This document shows positions 16,701 through 24,163 of a stretch of 64,000 bases of DNA, in pieces. Position 1 is the stretch's first letter. Each line of letters starts with the position of its first letter. The DNA is taken from contig UQZA01000010.1 of assembly GCA_900545515.1 (NCBI GenBank), positions 1 through 64,000 on the forward strand, in the 5' to 3' direction. The position numbers were made by a program, and so were the translations under genes. The notes beneath the pieces were generated by a model. That model was not told where the DNA came from, searched no databases, and was given only the letters and a program-made list of their open reading frames with translations. This DNA is from an uncultured Eubacteriales bacterium (GTDB lineage: Bacteria; Bacillota; Clostridia; Oscillospirales; Oscillospiraceae).

Positions 16701-18484
16701 AGCTTCACATGGATCAGGTCACCTTCGCACACGGTCATGGAACCGGTGGCCATCTCCTTCAGGTATTGGCCGTCAGACATGGAGATGGAAACACAAGGGA
16801 TGTTGTCGCCGCCGTCATTGATTTGCATCAAAATCTGGCCAGGCATGTTGTTGTAAACCACGCAGGCAATGGCGCCAGCCGCCTGGGCAGCAGCCTGCTT
16901 CTCAGGGAAGGAAGACTGTCCGCGGGAGACCAAAGCGACCTTGCCGGTCACGTCCAGATTGGCATAATCAGAAGTCTCGCCAATGCCGGGCACAGCCACA
17001 AACTCCAGGGTCTGGCCCTTAAAATTATTGAAGAATTTCGTGGACGTGCTGGCCGCCGTATCATAGTAGCCGATCTCCCGGCCGTTCACAGTGAAATACA
17101 GCAGATCCGTGCCGTCATTGTCCACGGAGGCCACGGAAATCGCAGGCTCATACGTACTGGGGGTACCAGCCAGGCCGATATCAGGGTTTCCGGCCTTGGA
17201 CATGTTGAGGCCGGTGAGGTTCATGTAGGCGTTATTGGTATCGTTACCGGCTGCAATCAGGACCTCAATGTCGGTATCCACGAACTGCTTCAGGACCTCG
17301 TTCATGCCATCGGTAGAGGTGGTAAAGCCGGCAGCTGCACCCAAAGACAGGTTCACAGAGTCCACATCCAACCGGACGCAGTCTTCCAGAGCCGCCATAA
17401 TCGTGTCCCAACCGGCGCCGCCCTTGTTGCTGAACACCTGCATCACCACGAGCTGGGCATCGGGAGCAACGCCAATCACAGAGTTGGAATCCGTCTTGTT
17501 GGCAGCCGCAATACCGGCAACGTGGGTGCCATGGTCATGCTGCGCCGTGGCATGGGATACATCGAAGCTCATGGTAAAGTAGTTGAAAATAAAGGGGAGC
17601 TTGCTGTTATAATAGGACATGTTGCCTGAGGTGGTCTTGCTGGCGTTCAGCGTATCCCAAATTTCATTGACGCCCGCCTTGGTCAGGGAAGTCTCAGTCA
17701 GCTTGTCCTCGGACAGGGCGCCAAAGCTGGGATGATCCACCACAATGCCCGTATCCAGAATGGCAATTTTCATACCCTTGCCGGTATAACCAGTCTTATT
17801 CAGCACGTCAGCGCCGATCATGGTGGTGGCGTTGCTGGTCATAGGCTGGTAGGCGTCGCCAGTGTCCAGCGCATAATCCTCCGGCAGCTGGAAGGTGGGG
17901 GCCACATACACGTAGTCCACACCGGGCATAGCCTCCAGAGCTTCCTTGTTGCCATACTCGGTGGTCACAGAAACGCCGGTGGTGGCAACGGTGTAAGTAA
18001 AGCCGATCTCAAAATTCTCGTCAGAGGCAAAGCGCTTTGTCATCTGGGTCTTCAGAGAATCCAGCGAAGCCGTCTGCTCGGCCTCATAACGAGTCACGCT
18101 AGCCGTCCGCGCGGCGATATCGTCTGTGGAGAAGCCGGCAGCCAGCAAGGACTGCTCCTTCATCACGACGATGAAGTTCACCACATCCGTATCCTCGGGA
18201 GTCTTCGTCTGGCCGGCCTCGGTCAGGGAAAAGCGTCCGGAAGCGTCATGGACGATCTTCGGCTCATTTTCCAGGGTATCGCTGCCGGCTTCCACGGTGG
18301 AGGGGTCCAGCATGCCGGACTGCGCCTCAACCCCGGTGTCCACAGGCAGCTCCAGAGGGCCGCCCTCATAGCTGGGCGCTTCCGCATCCGGGCTTACAAA
18401 GCCGCTGCCTGCGGCGGTAGCCATGGGGACGCCAGTCAAAATCATGGCCAGCACCAGCAGCCAAGATAGGAACCGTTTCTTCAT
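10790..18484 (-). CDS. Giant secreted subtilisin-family (S8) protease with internal dockerin
   Basis: The 2,564-residue product has a signal peptide (MKKRFLSWLLVLAMILTG), an I9-type propeptide (about 85-200) and a lactocepin-like S8 domain. The triad is Asp244 (AILDTG), His321 (HGTHVAG) and Ser644 (GTSMATP), with a protease-associated (PA) insert at about 508-582. Next comes a type I dockerin (799-858) with two calcium loops, DFNDDGKITTAD and DVNGDGKTDKAD. The long C-terminal part contains three Big2-type Ig-like domains (about 1495-1580, 1865-1945, 2237-2325) separated by propeller-like segments rich in YDYNTGRMYCVD-type repeats. There is no LPXTG or SLH anchor of its own. It starts 20 bp after the cohesin-SLH gene, so its wall attachment is probably through that partner. 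Substrates are unknown, presumably host or dietary proteins. Confidence 0.93.
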   Translation of the reverse strand: MKKRFLSWLLVLAMILTGVPMATAAGSGFVSPDAEAPSYEGGPLELPVDTGVEAQSGMLDPSTVEAGSDTLENEPKIVHDASGRFSLTEAGQTKTPEDTDVVNFIVVMKEQSLLAAGFSTDDIAARTASVTRYEAEQTASLDSLKTQMTKRFASDENFEIGFTYTVATTGVSVTTEYGNKEALEAMPGVDYVYVAPTFQLPEDYALDTGDAYQPMTSNATTMIGADVLNKTGYTGKGMKIAILDTGIVVDHPSFGALSEDKLTETSLTKAGVNEIWDTLNASKTTSGNMSYYNSKLPFIFNYFTMSFDVSHATAQHDHGTHVAGIAAANKTDSNSVIGVAPDAQLVVMQVFSNKGGAGWDTIMAALEDCVRLDVDSVNLSLGAAAGFTTSTDGMNEVLKQFVDTDIEVLIAAGNDTNNAYMNLTGLNMSKAGNPDIGLAGTPSTYEPAISVASVDNDGTDLLYFTVNGREIGYYDTAASTSTKFFNNFKGQTLEFVAVPGIGETSDYANLDVTGKVALVSRGQSSFPEKQAAAQAAGAIACVVYNNMPGQILMQINDGGDNIPCVSISMSDGQYLKEMATGSMTVCEGDLIHVKLEKTISSFSSWGVTPDLKLKPEIAGVGGGIYSTRDPSLAGSYYGEMSGTSMATPQVTGAMAVLMQYLREHYDYEEAELRQVAANLMMSTANPVMEGELEYSPRAQGAGLVDLVKATTSDGYLSSRDAVEGRPKGEFGDDDARTGTYEFGFEINNMSSDKDLTYTFDASVLTETLYAGAFIANAPYALDGNVTVYRNQESNVLKYDFNDDGKITTADARVLLRHVSGAEALDEANVHYAYTDVNGDGKTDKADVDLITAYCAELEVPVDLLAKVAGEEAVTTVTVPAGETMSLVARIELTEADKQYMEDSFPNGMYVEGFLYVNSADEGGVDLEMPFVGFYGDWSDAPVFDEPGNDASLYERLIFTNNTQLGTNPYLRNGRSGDEYNAFSYANPLAEIDFGMLRNAKKMSFTVTDNATGEVYFDISGDQLTKSYYNANYGQVIPFYVLASENEVWNGMDAEGNKLPDGTKVTYEIKAWLDDGDDEVDDSFSFQVTLDNEKPQIVNAYDLQDSLRIENGKILLSLTLQDNQNLAAVIFVNPDGIIMGKYEVDNVPGQPYTAEYDITGFGTDFTIVLADYACNETEFDAVLDLGEYSDMAPALKQLSKDRLYGCETFDAAVVEGGWFSANRADLSDPKNETFDSTNRYYSAEYVNGYLLAQSAVTGDLMLVTPTSTYWNASTLVSQNGKKIGDQGVWVLYDMALDYSGQYAETLDPYQSHTGTDTLFAVGWQYEGDKDGDGKDDGQNTLFQIWMSKWNAQVFVDPIAPITGTQDGAELLTLGCTTDGGLYGIDTQGKLYTVGVDGVCTYVATTDFVNELNYSGCNVIQSMGYDHNTGNMYWYAHSQTANGNRYINVCMTYIVDLATGACTEVGTYGPSGQTCLFVPTDQESDLFTMGVDPTEFNVSPSSLTMAQGQVRRLDINWTPWNAAAAKVTWASSDESVATVNPYGYVTAVGEGNVEISATAQVWDQWSGENGEWVDRTATCQLQVVGSNDGIYGYVIMDYSNADNNQSWVTYSDKMPGQVTQVAKQYVTTTGMDGAPAESLALWQGGTYYNGYVYTVNTDMLADENGSVGAASVLYRSKVTKGATPAETVIGEPEKIGGTIGVELGNLGFDYNTGRMYCVDYTNGGLGIIDLDTGAVDLLGTYSGDIGGPAITPAMCVTADGLIIVADMSGNLYTVDCDTMRTTRIGSSGADGWYYAGMTYDHDTGNIYWNPCMNTGLSPLYLVRLGTNQWSGQLEATIVDIGDVSSKNGVEQTAMFTIPTNEPETKQIPVEGIEITNGDAVTGLVGGTLQLNTVTTPLRPTVQARTWSTSDESVVTVDRFGKLTFQGVGTATVTVSISNKSPEQGGPFTDTVEVTVYAAAGQLTAFAVDDEGGSGYYSYWLDMYDYAVQASELKERAIGNYDIYTGTYYDGYFYGYNVNLQFIRVDAAQRLDYAILNEGVAEGLAVDDSGYATEQVTAMAYDYTTATMYGLVLPVGSEMGYLASIDLDTGAVTKLHQLDQKVFALAIDDQGTLYAAGSDSYVKDANLYTIDKTNGACTLVKALPGAWVYTGSNYYGSPRYNAQMTFDFTTGRLYLNATCKTDYYGKNSGMFMIDLENDLVLNLGKPAIARDRAATKVGDLYLGVLCAIPEESELPESGVTGILLNKEAARVAVDGTITLTARVRPSNATNQAVTWSSSDPTIATVDENGTITGVATGIVDITVTSVENPAISKSCKVTVVDVTGPQSVGYTVSAQKDALIRFNPELPGATAEIIAEFSGGTSISGLDVDGDNLWYLLDDGGLPLLYRYDMVSKQSVSYGKLNTFSMGNDLSYDPVNHMIYVTSGFYVFQFDVSKLDPSGLNWAAGYRDISTLRDIPTTHAVVAVGNDVYFLGKGYYYGCNLYKITTDEVTHALTGTPEVVISNLAVNTNAYKSEMAYDSSRELFYVTDAANRLYSFDLQGNVTSIDTLGDGIDINGLGIAPAVTEQP
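15911..16096 (-). other. Internal type I dockerin module in the first protease
   Basis: Residues 799-858 hold two F-hand loops with Asp at positions 1, 5 and 12 and Gly at 6. The first is D-F-N-D-D-G-K-I-T-T-A-D-A-R-V-L-L-R, the second D-V-N-G-D-G-K-T-D-K-A-D. In cellulosomes positions 10, 11, 17 and 18 set cohesin specificity; in the first loop they are T, A, L and R. The module sits between the protease and the propeller/Big2 tail instead of at the C-terminus. Confidence 0.85.
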
Positions 18485-18504
18485 CTTATCCGCACCTGCC
18501 TTTC

Positions 18505-20709
18505 TTAAGCCAGATCAGCGGTTTCAAACCGCATGATCACAGTTGCGATCTGAGCCCGGGTGGACGCCGCCTTGGGGGCCAGCTTACCATCCAAGCCGTC
18601 GACGATGCCATTGGTCACAGCCCAGGTCATAGGTTCCACTGCAAAGTTCCCGATGCTGCCTGCATCCGGATACTGATCCAGGCTGCCCACTGCATCCGTC
18701 TTCAGGCCCTTCCGCTGTGCATATCGGTACAGGAAGGTCACCAGCTGTTCCCGGGTCACGTCGGTGTTGGGGGCAAACAGCGTGTCGGTCACGCCCTCGG
18801 TAATCTCATTCTCATAGGCCCAAGCCACTGCATCGCTATAGAACCGACCTTCGGCCACATCCGTAAAGGGCGTGCTGGCCTCCACCGCGGGAGTTCCGGC
18901 CATACGGTACAGCACCGTCACCAGCTCGCCCCGGGTCAGGTTGTGATTGGGGTGGAACAGGGTTTCGCTCACGCCATTCATTAGCTTCTCGCGCACCACA
19001 TGGTCCACGCCCTCGTGGTACCAGCGGCTGGTGTCCACATCGGCAAACACTCTGGAGGGGCAGTGGTCCTCATTGGCGGGCAGAACTTCCCGTTCCGTTT
19101 CACCGCAGACGGTGCAGGTCCGGGTCCGCTCCCCATCCTGGAAGCACTCCGGCTCCCGGGTGACGGTCCAGTCGGACCAGGTGTGACCCTTGGCAATCGC
19201 CTCGCCCTTTTCCAGAACCTCGCCGCAAACGGAACAGACCAGGTCGCCGGTGTAGCCATCTTCCGTGCAGGTGGCTTCCTTGGCATTTACGGTCTCACCC
19301 TTATGGCCAAGAGGCTGGGTGATCTCGCTGATGTACGTGTAGTCACAACGCTTACATGTGTTTTCTGTATAGCCATAGCCTGTGCACGTAGCCGGCACAG
19401 TCTTTGCCTCGCAGTCGTGACCCAGAGCATCCACAAAGGAATCCTGATAGCTGTGGCCGCAGACGGTGCAGGTATGGGTGGTGTAGCCCATATGGGTGCA
19501 GTCCGGCTTCGTGACCTCATCCTGATAGGTGTGCTCCTTCTTGGGGATGGACTCCGTGTAGGTCTTGCCACAGGAGCAGGTGAAGGTCATGACGCCTTCC
19601 TCGGTGCAGGTAGGTTCCTTCGTCACCTTCTGGGTATACTCGTGGCCCAAGGCATCGGTGTAGTCAGCCACGTAGCTGTGGTGACATCTGGTGCAGGTAT
19701 AGGTGGAGTAGCCCATCTTATCATGGGTAGGTGCCGTCACCTGCTTCTCGTAGTTGTGCCCCAGGGCTTCTACGATGCTGTCCACATAGCTGTGCTGGCA
19801 CCGGGAGCAGGTATGGAGCGTGTAACCGGCAGTCTCGCAGGTGGGAGCTACCACCTGCTCGGTGTACGCATGGCCCAGCTCCAGGATCAGCTTGGTTTCC
19901 TTTTCATGGCAGACCGTGCATTCCCGCTCCTGGACACCGTTGCTGGTGCAGGTGGCTTCCTCCAGGGTCTTCCACTCGCCCCACGTATGGGAGCCGGTTG
20001 CGGCAATGGCCCGAGTCTCCTTCTCACCGCACAGAGTGCAGGTCCGGGTCTCCTCACCGGCCTCGGTGCAAGTGGCAGCCTTGGTCACAGCCCATTCGCC
20101 CCACTGATGGCCGGTGGCAGGAACCGTCCGCTTTTCCACCTCACCGCAGTTGAGGCAGGTCCGGGACTCCTCCCCCGCTTCGGTGCAGGTTGCAGCCTTA
20201 ATCACCTTCCACTGGCTCCAGTTGTGGCCGCCCACCTCCACAACCGTCCGGGCTTCCAGAGTATAGCCCTCAGCACCGGTGACATAGCTGCCTTCCTCCA
20301 CCACCATCACGGAGGAAGCGCCTTCGGCAATGGCTTGGAAGGATAGACAGATCGCCGTGCCTACCATCGCCGGCTCCTCACCGGCAAAGGCAACCACCAG
20401 CTTGCCCGCCTCGTTGCTATTGACCTGAAGGCTCAGGTCCGTGTTGTCCCGCCAGGCCTCTCCTCCCTTGGCAGATAAAAATTGCAGTTTCTGGCTGTCG
20501 TACCGAATGGTAAGCTTTCCATCGGCCAGGACAGCGTCCACCGTCGTATCCACACAGACGGTAACTCTGCCGTTCAGCACAGGTTCCTTCTCGTCCCCAT
20601 GCAGAACCAGCAAAGGTGTCCTCTCAGCCGCATAGCCAGTCAGGGCCAGAGAGAAGACCATGACCACAGCCAGCAAGAGGGAGACGAAGCGCGTTGAACT
20701 GTTTCTCAT
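18505..20709 (-). CDS. SLH-anchored surface protein with cohesin-like domain and Cys repeats
   Basis: The 734-residue product starts at 20709, where AAGGAGGA precedes the ATG. It has a signal peptide (residues 1-28) and then a cohesin-like beta domain at about 33-160 (GRVTVCVDTTVDAVLADGK, LTIRYDSQKLQFLSAK, AGKLVVAFAGEE, AICLSFQAIAEGASS). Ten repeats of about 38-40 residues follow (162-550), each with His at the start and a C-x(8-10)-C-x2-C pattern, such as CTEAGEETRTCTLCGEKE. The fifth lacks the first Cys. Three SLH motifs (556-734) anchor it to the pyruvylated wall polymer. It stands directly upstream of the dockerin-bearing protease, so I read it as that protease's wall-bound docking partner. 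Whether the Cys repeats bind zinc or form disulfides is unknown. Confidence 0.88.
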   Translation of the reverse strand: MRNSSTRFVSLLLAVVMVFSLALTGYAAERTPLLVLHGDEKEPVLNGRVTVCVDTTVDAVLADGKLTIRYDSQKLQFLSAKGGEAWRDNTDLSLQVNSNEAGKLVVAFAGEEPAMVGTAICLSFQAIAEGASSVMVVEEGSYVTGAEGYTLEARTVVEVGGHNWSQWKVIKAATCTEAGEESRTCLNCGEVEKRTVPATGHQWGEWAVTKAATCTEAGEETRTCTLCGEKETRAIAATGSHTWGEWKTLEEATCTSNGVQERECTVCHEKETKLILELGHAYTEQVVAPTCETAGYTLHTCSRCQHSYVDSIVEALGHNYEKQVTAPTHDKMGYSTYTCTRCHHSYVADYTDALGHEYTQKVTKEPTCTEEGVMTFTCSCGKTYTESIPKKEHTYQDEVTKPDCTHMGYTTHTCTVCGHSYQDSFVDALGHDCEAKTVPATCTGYGYTENTCKRCDYTYISEITQPLGHKGETVNAKEATCTEDGYTGDLVCSVCGEVLEKGEAIAKGHTWSDWTVTREPECFQDGERTRTCTVCGETEREVLPANEDHCPSRVFADVDTSRWYHEGVDHVVREKLMNGVSETLFHPNHNLTRGELVTVLYRMAGTPAVEASTPFTDVAEGRFYSDAVAWAYENEITEGVTDTLFAPNTDVTREQLVTFLYRYAQRKGLKTDAVGSLDQYPDAGSIGNFAVEPMTWAVTNGIVDGLDGKLAPKAASTRAQIATVIMRFETADLA

Positions 20710-20769
20710 TTTCACTGTTTCCTCCTTTTTGTTATAAAGACTGTGTATCCGAAACCGGTACACGATCAC

Positions 20770-20897
20770 ACTGCACAGGGGGAGCCGGGCAATTTGCACC
20801 GCCTGTGCAGTTGGATCCTGGAGTAGAGACGCGCCGGGGCACGGGGAGACTGCTATTGCCGCAGTAAAGCGCGTCTTCTTCCTGCAATTTTTGCAGG
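20770..20897 (-). promoter_or_regulatory. Structured 5' leader of the first cohesin-SLH gene
   Basis: In transcript order there are three inverted repeats. The first is CCTGCAA-TTT-TTGCAGG (20881-20897). The second is an 8 bp closing stem AGACGCGC/GCGCGTCT (20827-20834 with 20869-20876) enclosing an ACTGC/GCAGT hairpin. The third is a perfect 10 bp stem ACTGCACAGG/CCTGTGCAGT (20770-20779 with 20802-20811). No known riboswitch consensus was recognised. The first repeat starts only a few bases after the predicted transcription start and could also be a repressor site. Confidence 0.55.
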
Positions 20898-20910
20898 TAC
20901 ATCTGGGTAT

Positions 20911-20939
20911 ACAATAGCATAGGACAGTGAAAAAAGCAA
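20911..20939 (-). promoter_or_regulatory. Promoter of the first cohesin-SLH/protease operon
   Basis: On the minus strand TTGCTT (20934-20939), 17 bp, TATTGT (20911-20916), with TGC before the -10 giving an extended -10. It leaves a leader of about 195 bases before the start codon. Confidence 0.6.
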
Positions 20940-21030
20940 GTCCTATTTTGCATTTTATTCAAGAAAACTGTCACAGCACAAATCCAGCAGTGGAACATAT
21001 CGCCCTCCATCTGCTGCACCCCAAAAAGTC

Positions 21031-21064
21031 AAAAAAACAAGCTGCAGAACCATTCCGCAGCTTG
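21031..21064 (-). terminator. Terminator after the ABC transporter gene
   Basis: On the minus strand CAAGCTGC and GCAGCTTG pair around an 11-base loop and run into seven Ts, 5 bp after the stop codon. Confidence 0.9.
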
Positions 21065-21068
21065 CCAT

Positions 21069-22832
21069 TTAAAAATCAGCGATCTTTTGTCGAATTTCCT
21101 CTTGGGTCAACGTGCAAATCCGCCGGTTTGCAATCTGGTAGACCCGGTTGCAGATGTTCAAAACGCTGGGGCGGTGGGTGGTGACGATGACGGTTTTATG
21201 CGCCTGTGCCTGGAGGACGTTTCGCAGGACCTTCCGCTCTGTGGCCACATCCAGCGCGCTGGTGGCCTCGTCCAGCAGCAGCACCGGCGCATCGGCCAGC
21301 AATGCCCTGGCAATGGACAGCCGTTGCACCTGGCCGGAGGACAGGCTGCCGCCCCCCTCCTTCAGCTTGGTGTCCAGGCCCTGGGGCAGCTTCCGGACAA
21401 ACTCCCCGGCGCAGGCCAGGTCCAGCACCCGCCACAGGTCTTCCTCCCCAGCTTCCTGGGCCATCACCCGCAGGTTCTCCGCCACAGTCCCTGCAAACAT
21501 GGTGTTTCCCTGGGGCACATAGGCAAAAAACGGCCGGGTGGAGGCCGACGCCGTGAGGCTCTGGCCCGTTCTCTGCCCTGTGACCGCCACATACCCCGCC
21601 TGCGGCCGCACAATGCCCAAAAGCAAGCGGAGCATGGTAGTCTTTCCCTCTCCTGAAGGGCCCACCAGGGCCACAATCTCACCGGGATCGGCATAGAAGT
21701 TGGCGCCGTCCAGGACTACGTCCCCATCCTGGTAGCGAAAGACCAGATCCCGGGTTTCCACCCGGATGCCATCAGCCCGGTTTTCCTCCAGGAGCTCCCA
21801 GGCCTCCTTGTCCTGAGACCGGTCCTCCCGGGGCAGCTCCGTCACCGCCATGATGCGGCCCGCCGCCGTGGCGGCGGAAATGGCGCTGGGCACCAGCTTC
21901 ACCAGGGCGCCAAAGCTGGCAGACAGGCTACCTGCCATTTGCAGAAACAGGATCATGGTGCCATATGTAATGTAGTTGCCCCAGAGCCGGTACACGCCCC
22001 ACCCGAAGCAGGCAACAGACACCGCCGTCCCCACCAGGGACATGAGGGCAGAGGCAGCCACAGAGAACTTGTTGTATGCCAGCTTCACCTGGCGGTAATC
22101 CTCCTGAACCTGACGGAGCTTCCGGCTGTACAGACCGCCCAGGCCAAAGGATTTGATCACTTGGATGTTCTGAAAGGACTCCTCATGGAACATCATCACC
22201 TGAGAGCTGACCTCCCGGACCTGCCGGCTGTATTGGCGCATCCGGCCCATGAGGGTGCGGGACACCACCAGGGTCACCGGCGCGCTGAGGAGGGCCAACC
22301 CCGCCAGGGTGGGATCGTAATATAAAATGATTCCCAGCGCCCCCAGGAACTGCACCAGCCGGGTCACCAAGTCCGGCAGCCAACCCAAGACGCTGCTGGA
22401 GACGCTGGCCACGTCATTGTCCATGCGGTTCAGAAGATCGCCGGAGTGGTATTGGGACATGGCCTGCCAATCCGCCTCCATGATCTTGTCGTAGACCTCC
22501 GCCCGGATCTCCTGATCCACCTTCACCTCAATTTTGGCGGAAATACGGCCAGTCCAGGCATTTATACCAATCCGGGCCAACTGCATAGACACGTAAAACA
22601 CCGCCGCCGGCGCCAAAGCGCCGGTGTGGAAGCCGGTGACCACGTCTACAATGTTCTTGCTGAGAACACTGGCCATCAGGCTCATACCGGTGCCCAGAAC
22701 GCCTAAAAAGATATACCAAGTCACGGCAGACCGGTACCGCTTCCCGTAGCCATAAATCCATGCCAGCTCGCTCAGCACCTGGCGCAGCTTTCCCTCTTTG
22801 ATTTTCTGCCAGATCCGTTTCAAGCGGGTCAT
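21069..22832 (-). CDS. ABC transporter, fused permease and ATP-binding half-transporter
   Basis: The 587-residue product has an N-terminal type-1 exporter membrane domain with about six helices (residues 35-310) and a C-terminal ATPase. Walker A is GPSGEGKTT at about 389-397, the Q-loop is VPQGNTMFAG, the signature LSSGQVQRLSIARAL begins near 496, and Walker B/D-loop is LLLDEATSALD near 515. It should work as a homodimer because no partner half-transporter is adjacent. The substrate is not readable from sequence. It follows a nucleotidyltransferase by 26 bp in an apparent operon between two surface-protein cassettes, so a sugar- or wall-linked export substrate is possible, but this is only context. 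Confidence 0.93.
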   Translation of the reverse strand: MTRLKRIWQKIKEGKLRQVLSELAWIYGYGKRYRSAVTWYIFLGVLGTGMSLMASVLSKNIVDVVTGFHTGALAPAAVFYVSMQLARIGINAWTGRISAKIEVKVDQEIRAEVYDKIMEADWQAMSQYHSGDLLNRMDNDVASVSSSVLGWLPDLVTRLVQFLGALGIILYYDPTLAGLALLSAPVTLVVSRTLMGRMRQYSRQVREVSSQVMMFHEESFQNIQVIKSFGLGGLYSRKLRQVQEDYRQVKLAYNKFSVAASALMSLVGTAVSVACFGWGVYRLWGNYITYGTMILFLQMAGSLSASFGALVKLVPSAISAATAAGRIMAVTELPREDRSQDKEAWELLEENRADGIRVETRDLVFRYQDGDVVLDGANFYADPGEIVALVGPSGEGKTTMLRLLLGIVRPQAGYVAVTGQRTGQSLTASASTRPFFAYVPQGNTMFAGTVAENLRVMAQEAGEEDLWRVLDLACAGEFVRKLPQGLDTKLKEGGGSLSSGQVQRLSIARALLADAPVLLLDEATSALDVATERKVLRNVLQAQAHKTVIVTTHRPSVLNICNRVYQIANRRICTLTQEEIRQKIADF

Positions 22833-22858
22833 GCCGTTCCATTCCTTTCTTCCTGCCG

Positions 22859-23803
22859 TCAGACCGGACGCAGACCGGCAAACAGGTCAGCGCCGTACTC
22901 TCCTGCCGCAATGAGGGCCCGGAAGGCCTCTGCCACCTGGGGCTTGTCCTCCCGATAGGTGACGCCGAACCACCGGTCCGCCGTGGGAAGGACCCGCACG
23001 GAAATCTTCCCCTCCTGCAGCAGCTGATCCACAAAAATGGGGATCAGGAATTCCGTCTTGTCCAGCTCCTCTTCCCCACGGCGGAAGAAGTCCCGAAAGC
23101 CCCGGTCCAGCTCCTGCAAAAACTCCGGCGTCATACCCCACATGTTCATAGACACAAAGCAATCCGGGTCCAGGGGCCGCAGGCTGCCATCCGGCTCCTG
23201 AACTGCCGCGCCGTGGGGCTGCTTTACCACATTCCGGGTCTCTATCACTCGCTGCAGATATCCGTCCTGGCCCACATGGCAGATGCCCCTGGTTACGCCC
23301 CCGTGCTCACTGAGGGTGTTGCGCAGAATAAAGCCGGCCATGCAAAAAGCGCCTGGTTTCCGGGGATCATAGTGCTGAAGGAAGGCGTACAGGCGGCCGA
23401 AGGCCTCTTTTCCGTAATAATCGTCTGCATTGATTACAGCAAAGGGCTCATGGAGTACCTCCCGGCAGGCCAAAAGCGCCTGTCCGGTTCCCCAAGGCTT
23501 TTTCCGCCCAGTCGGAACCTTCGCGCCCTTTGGCACATCCTCCAGCTCCTGGAAGGCATAGGCCACCTCTACCCCCAGCCGGCGGCAAATCGCCTCGATC
23601 CGGTCCCCAATTACCTGGCGGAAGTCCGCCTCGATGTCCCGGCGGATGATGAATACAATTTTGTCAAACCCCGCCGCAATTGCATCGTGAATGGAGTAAT
23701 CCATAATGATTTCGCCCATAGGGCCCACAGGCTCCAGCTGCTTGATGCCGCCGCCATACCGGGCTCCGATTCCCGCAGCCAAAATAACCAGTGCAGTTTT
23801 CAT
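22859..23803 (-). CDS. Sugar-phosphate nucleotidyltransferase-like protein
   Basis: The 314-residue product has the N-terminal nucleotide-binding motif LAAGIGARYGGGIKQ, a variant of the L-x-A-G-x-G-x-R signature with the Lys downstream. Metal-binding INADDYYG follows near residue 120, then a YREDKPQVAEAF tail. These place it among NTP-transferases that activate sugar phosphates to NDP-sugars, though it lacks the hexapeptide-repeat tail of many members. It is clearly paralogous to the gene at 42937-43866 (both have KPWGTGQALL/KPWGTAQAVL, DDYYG, GVTYREDKP/GVTYQEDKP). The sugar is unknown. It is first in an operon with the exporter that follows. Confidence 0.88.
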   Translation of the reverse strand: MKTALVILAAGIGARYGGGIKQLEPVGPMGEIIMDYSIHDAIAAGFDKIVFIIRRDIEADFRQVIGDRIEAICRRLGVEVAYAFQELEDVPKGAKVPTGRKKPWGTGQALLACREVLHEPFAVINADDYYGKEAFGRLYAFLQHYDPRKPGAFCMAGFILRNTLSEHGGVTRGICHVGQDGYLQRVIETRNVVKQPHGAAVQEPDGSLRPLDPDCFVSMNMWGMTPEFLQELDRGFRDFFRRGEEELDKTEFLIPIFVDQLLQEGKISVRVLPTADRWFGVTYREDKPQVAEAFRALIAAGEYGADLFAGLRPV

Positions 23804-24109
23804 GCTGATCCCCTCCCAAATTTGTTTAGAAAAACGCCGCGCTGCCTGAGGAAAGGGACTTGCTGCCGCGCGGCTCAGGCCGGAAGTCCAGCCTTTTATG
23901 GAATCAGTATATCATGTTTTCCCCCATATTTCCACCCCCATTCTAGCCTCTTTCAGGGTGCACGCCACCCATCTTTGCACTGGCACAGAAGCTCTCCTGG
24001 CTTCCCGCGGAGACAAAGGCGTACAGCTAGGGCGATGCTGTCTATGCCATGGTTGTCCATAGGGGCGGACCAGCGTGTCCCCCGGAGCGCCCAAAACGCT
24101 CCCTATCAA
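23804..24109. other. Gap holding an intergenic repeat copy
   Basis: No gene is visible. A block around 23971-24025 (CACTGGC, GAAGCTC, CTTCC, GCGTACAGCTAG) and another around 24101-24123 (CCCTATCAATTTGGCCCCGGG) match the gap at 38860-38940 in the same order, so this is one copy of a degenerate intergenic repeat. Confidence 0.5.
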
Positions 24110-24138
24110 TTTGGCCCCGGGAAAGCCCCGGGGCCAAA
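24110..24138 (-). terminator. Hairpin after the second giant protease gene
   Basis: TTTGGCCCCGGG and CCCGGGGCCAAA form a perfect 12 bp stem with a 5-base loop, 25 bp past the stop. No U-run follows on the minus strand, so it may work as an RNA 3' barrier. Confidence 0.6.
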
Positions 24139-24163
24139 CCTTGCTGCAGCCACAGCGCAGCGC

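Noticed and set aside
12206..17629. Long plus-strand open frames (747 and 1,051 codons) opposite the first giant protease
   Set aside because: They are mirror frames created by codon bias of the minus-strand gene. They lack ribosome sites and known domains, and have an unnatural His/Ile/Val-rich composition.
10790..20709. CRISPR-like repeats suggested by the repeated Cys motifs
   Set aside because: The repeats are protein-level and in frame, with diverged DNA and no constant-length spacers.
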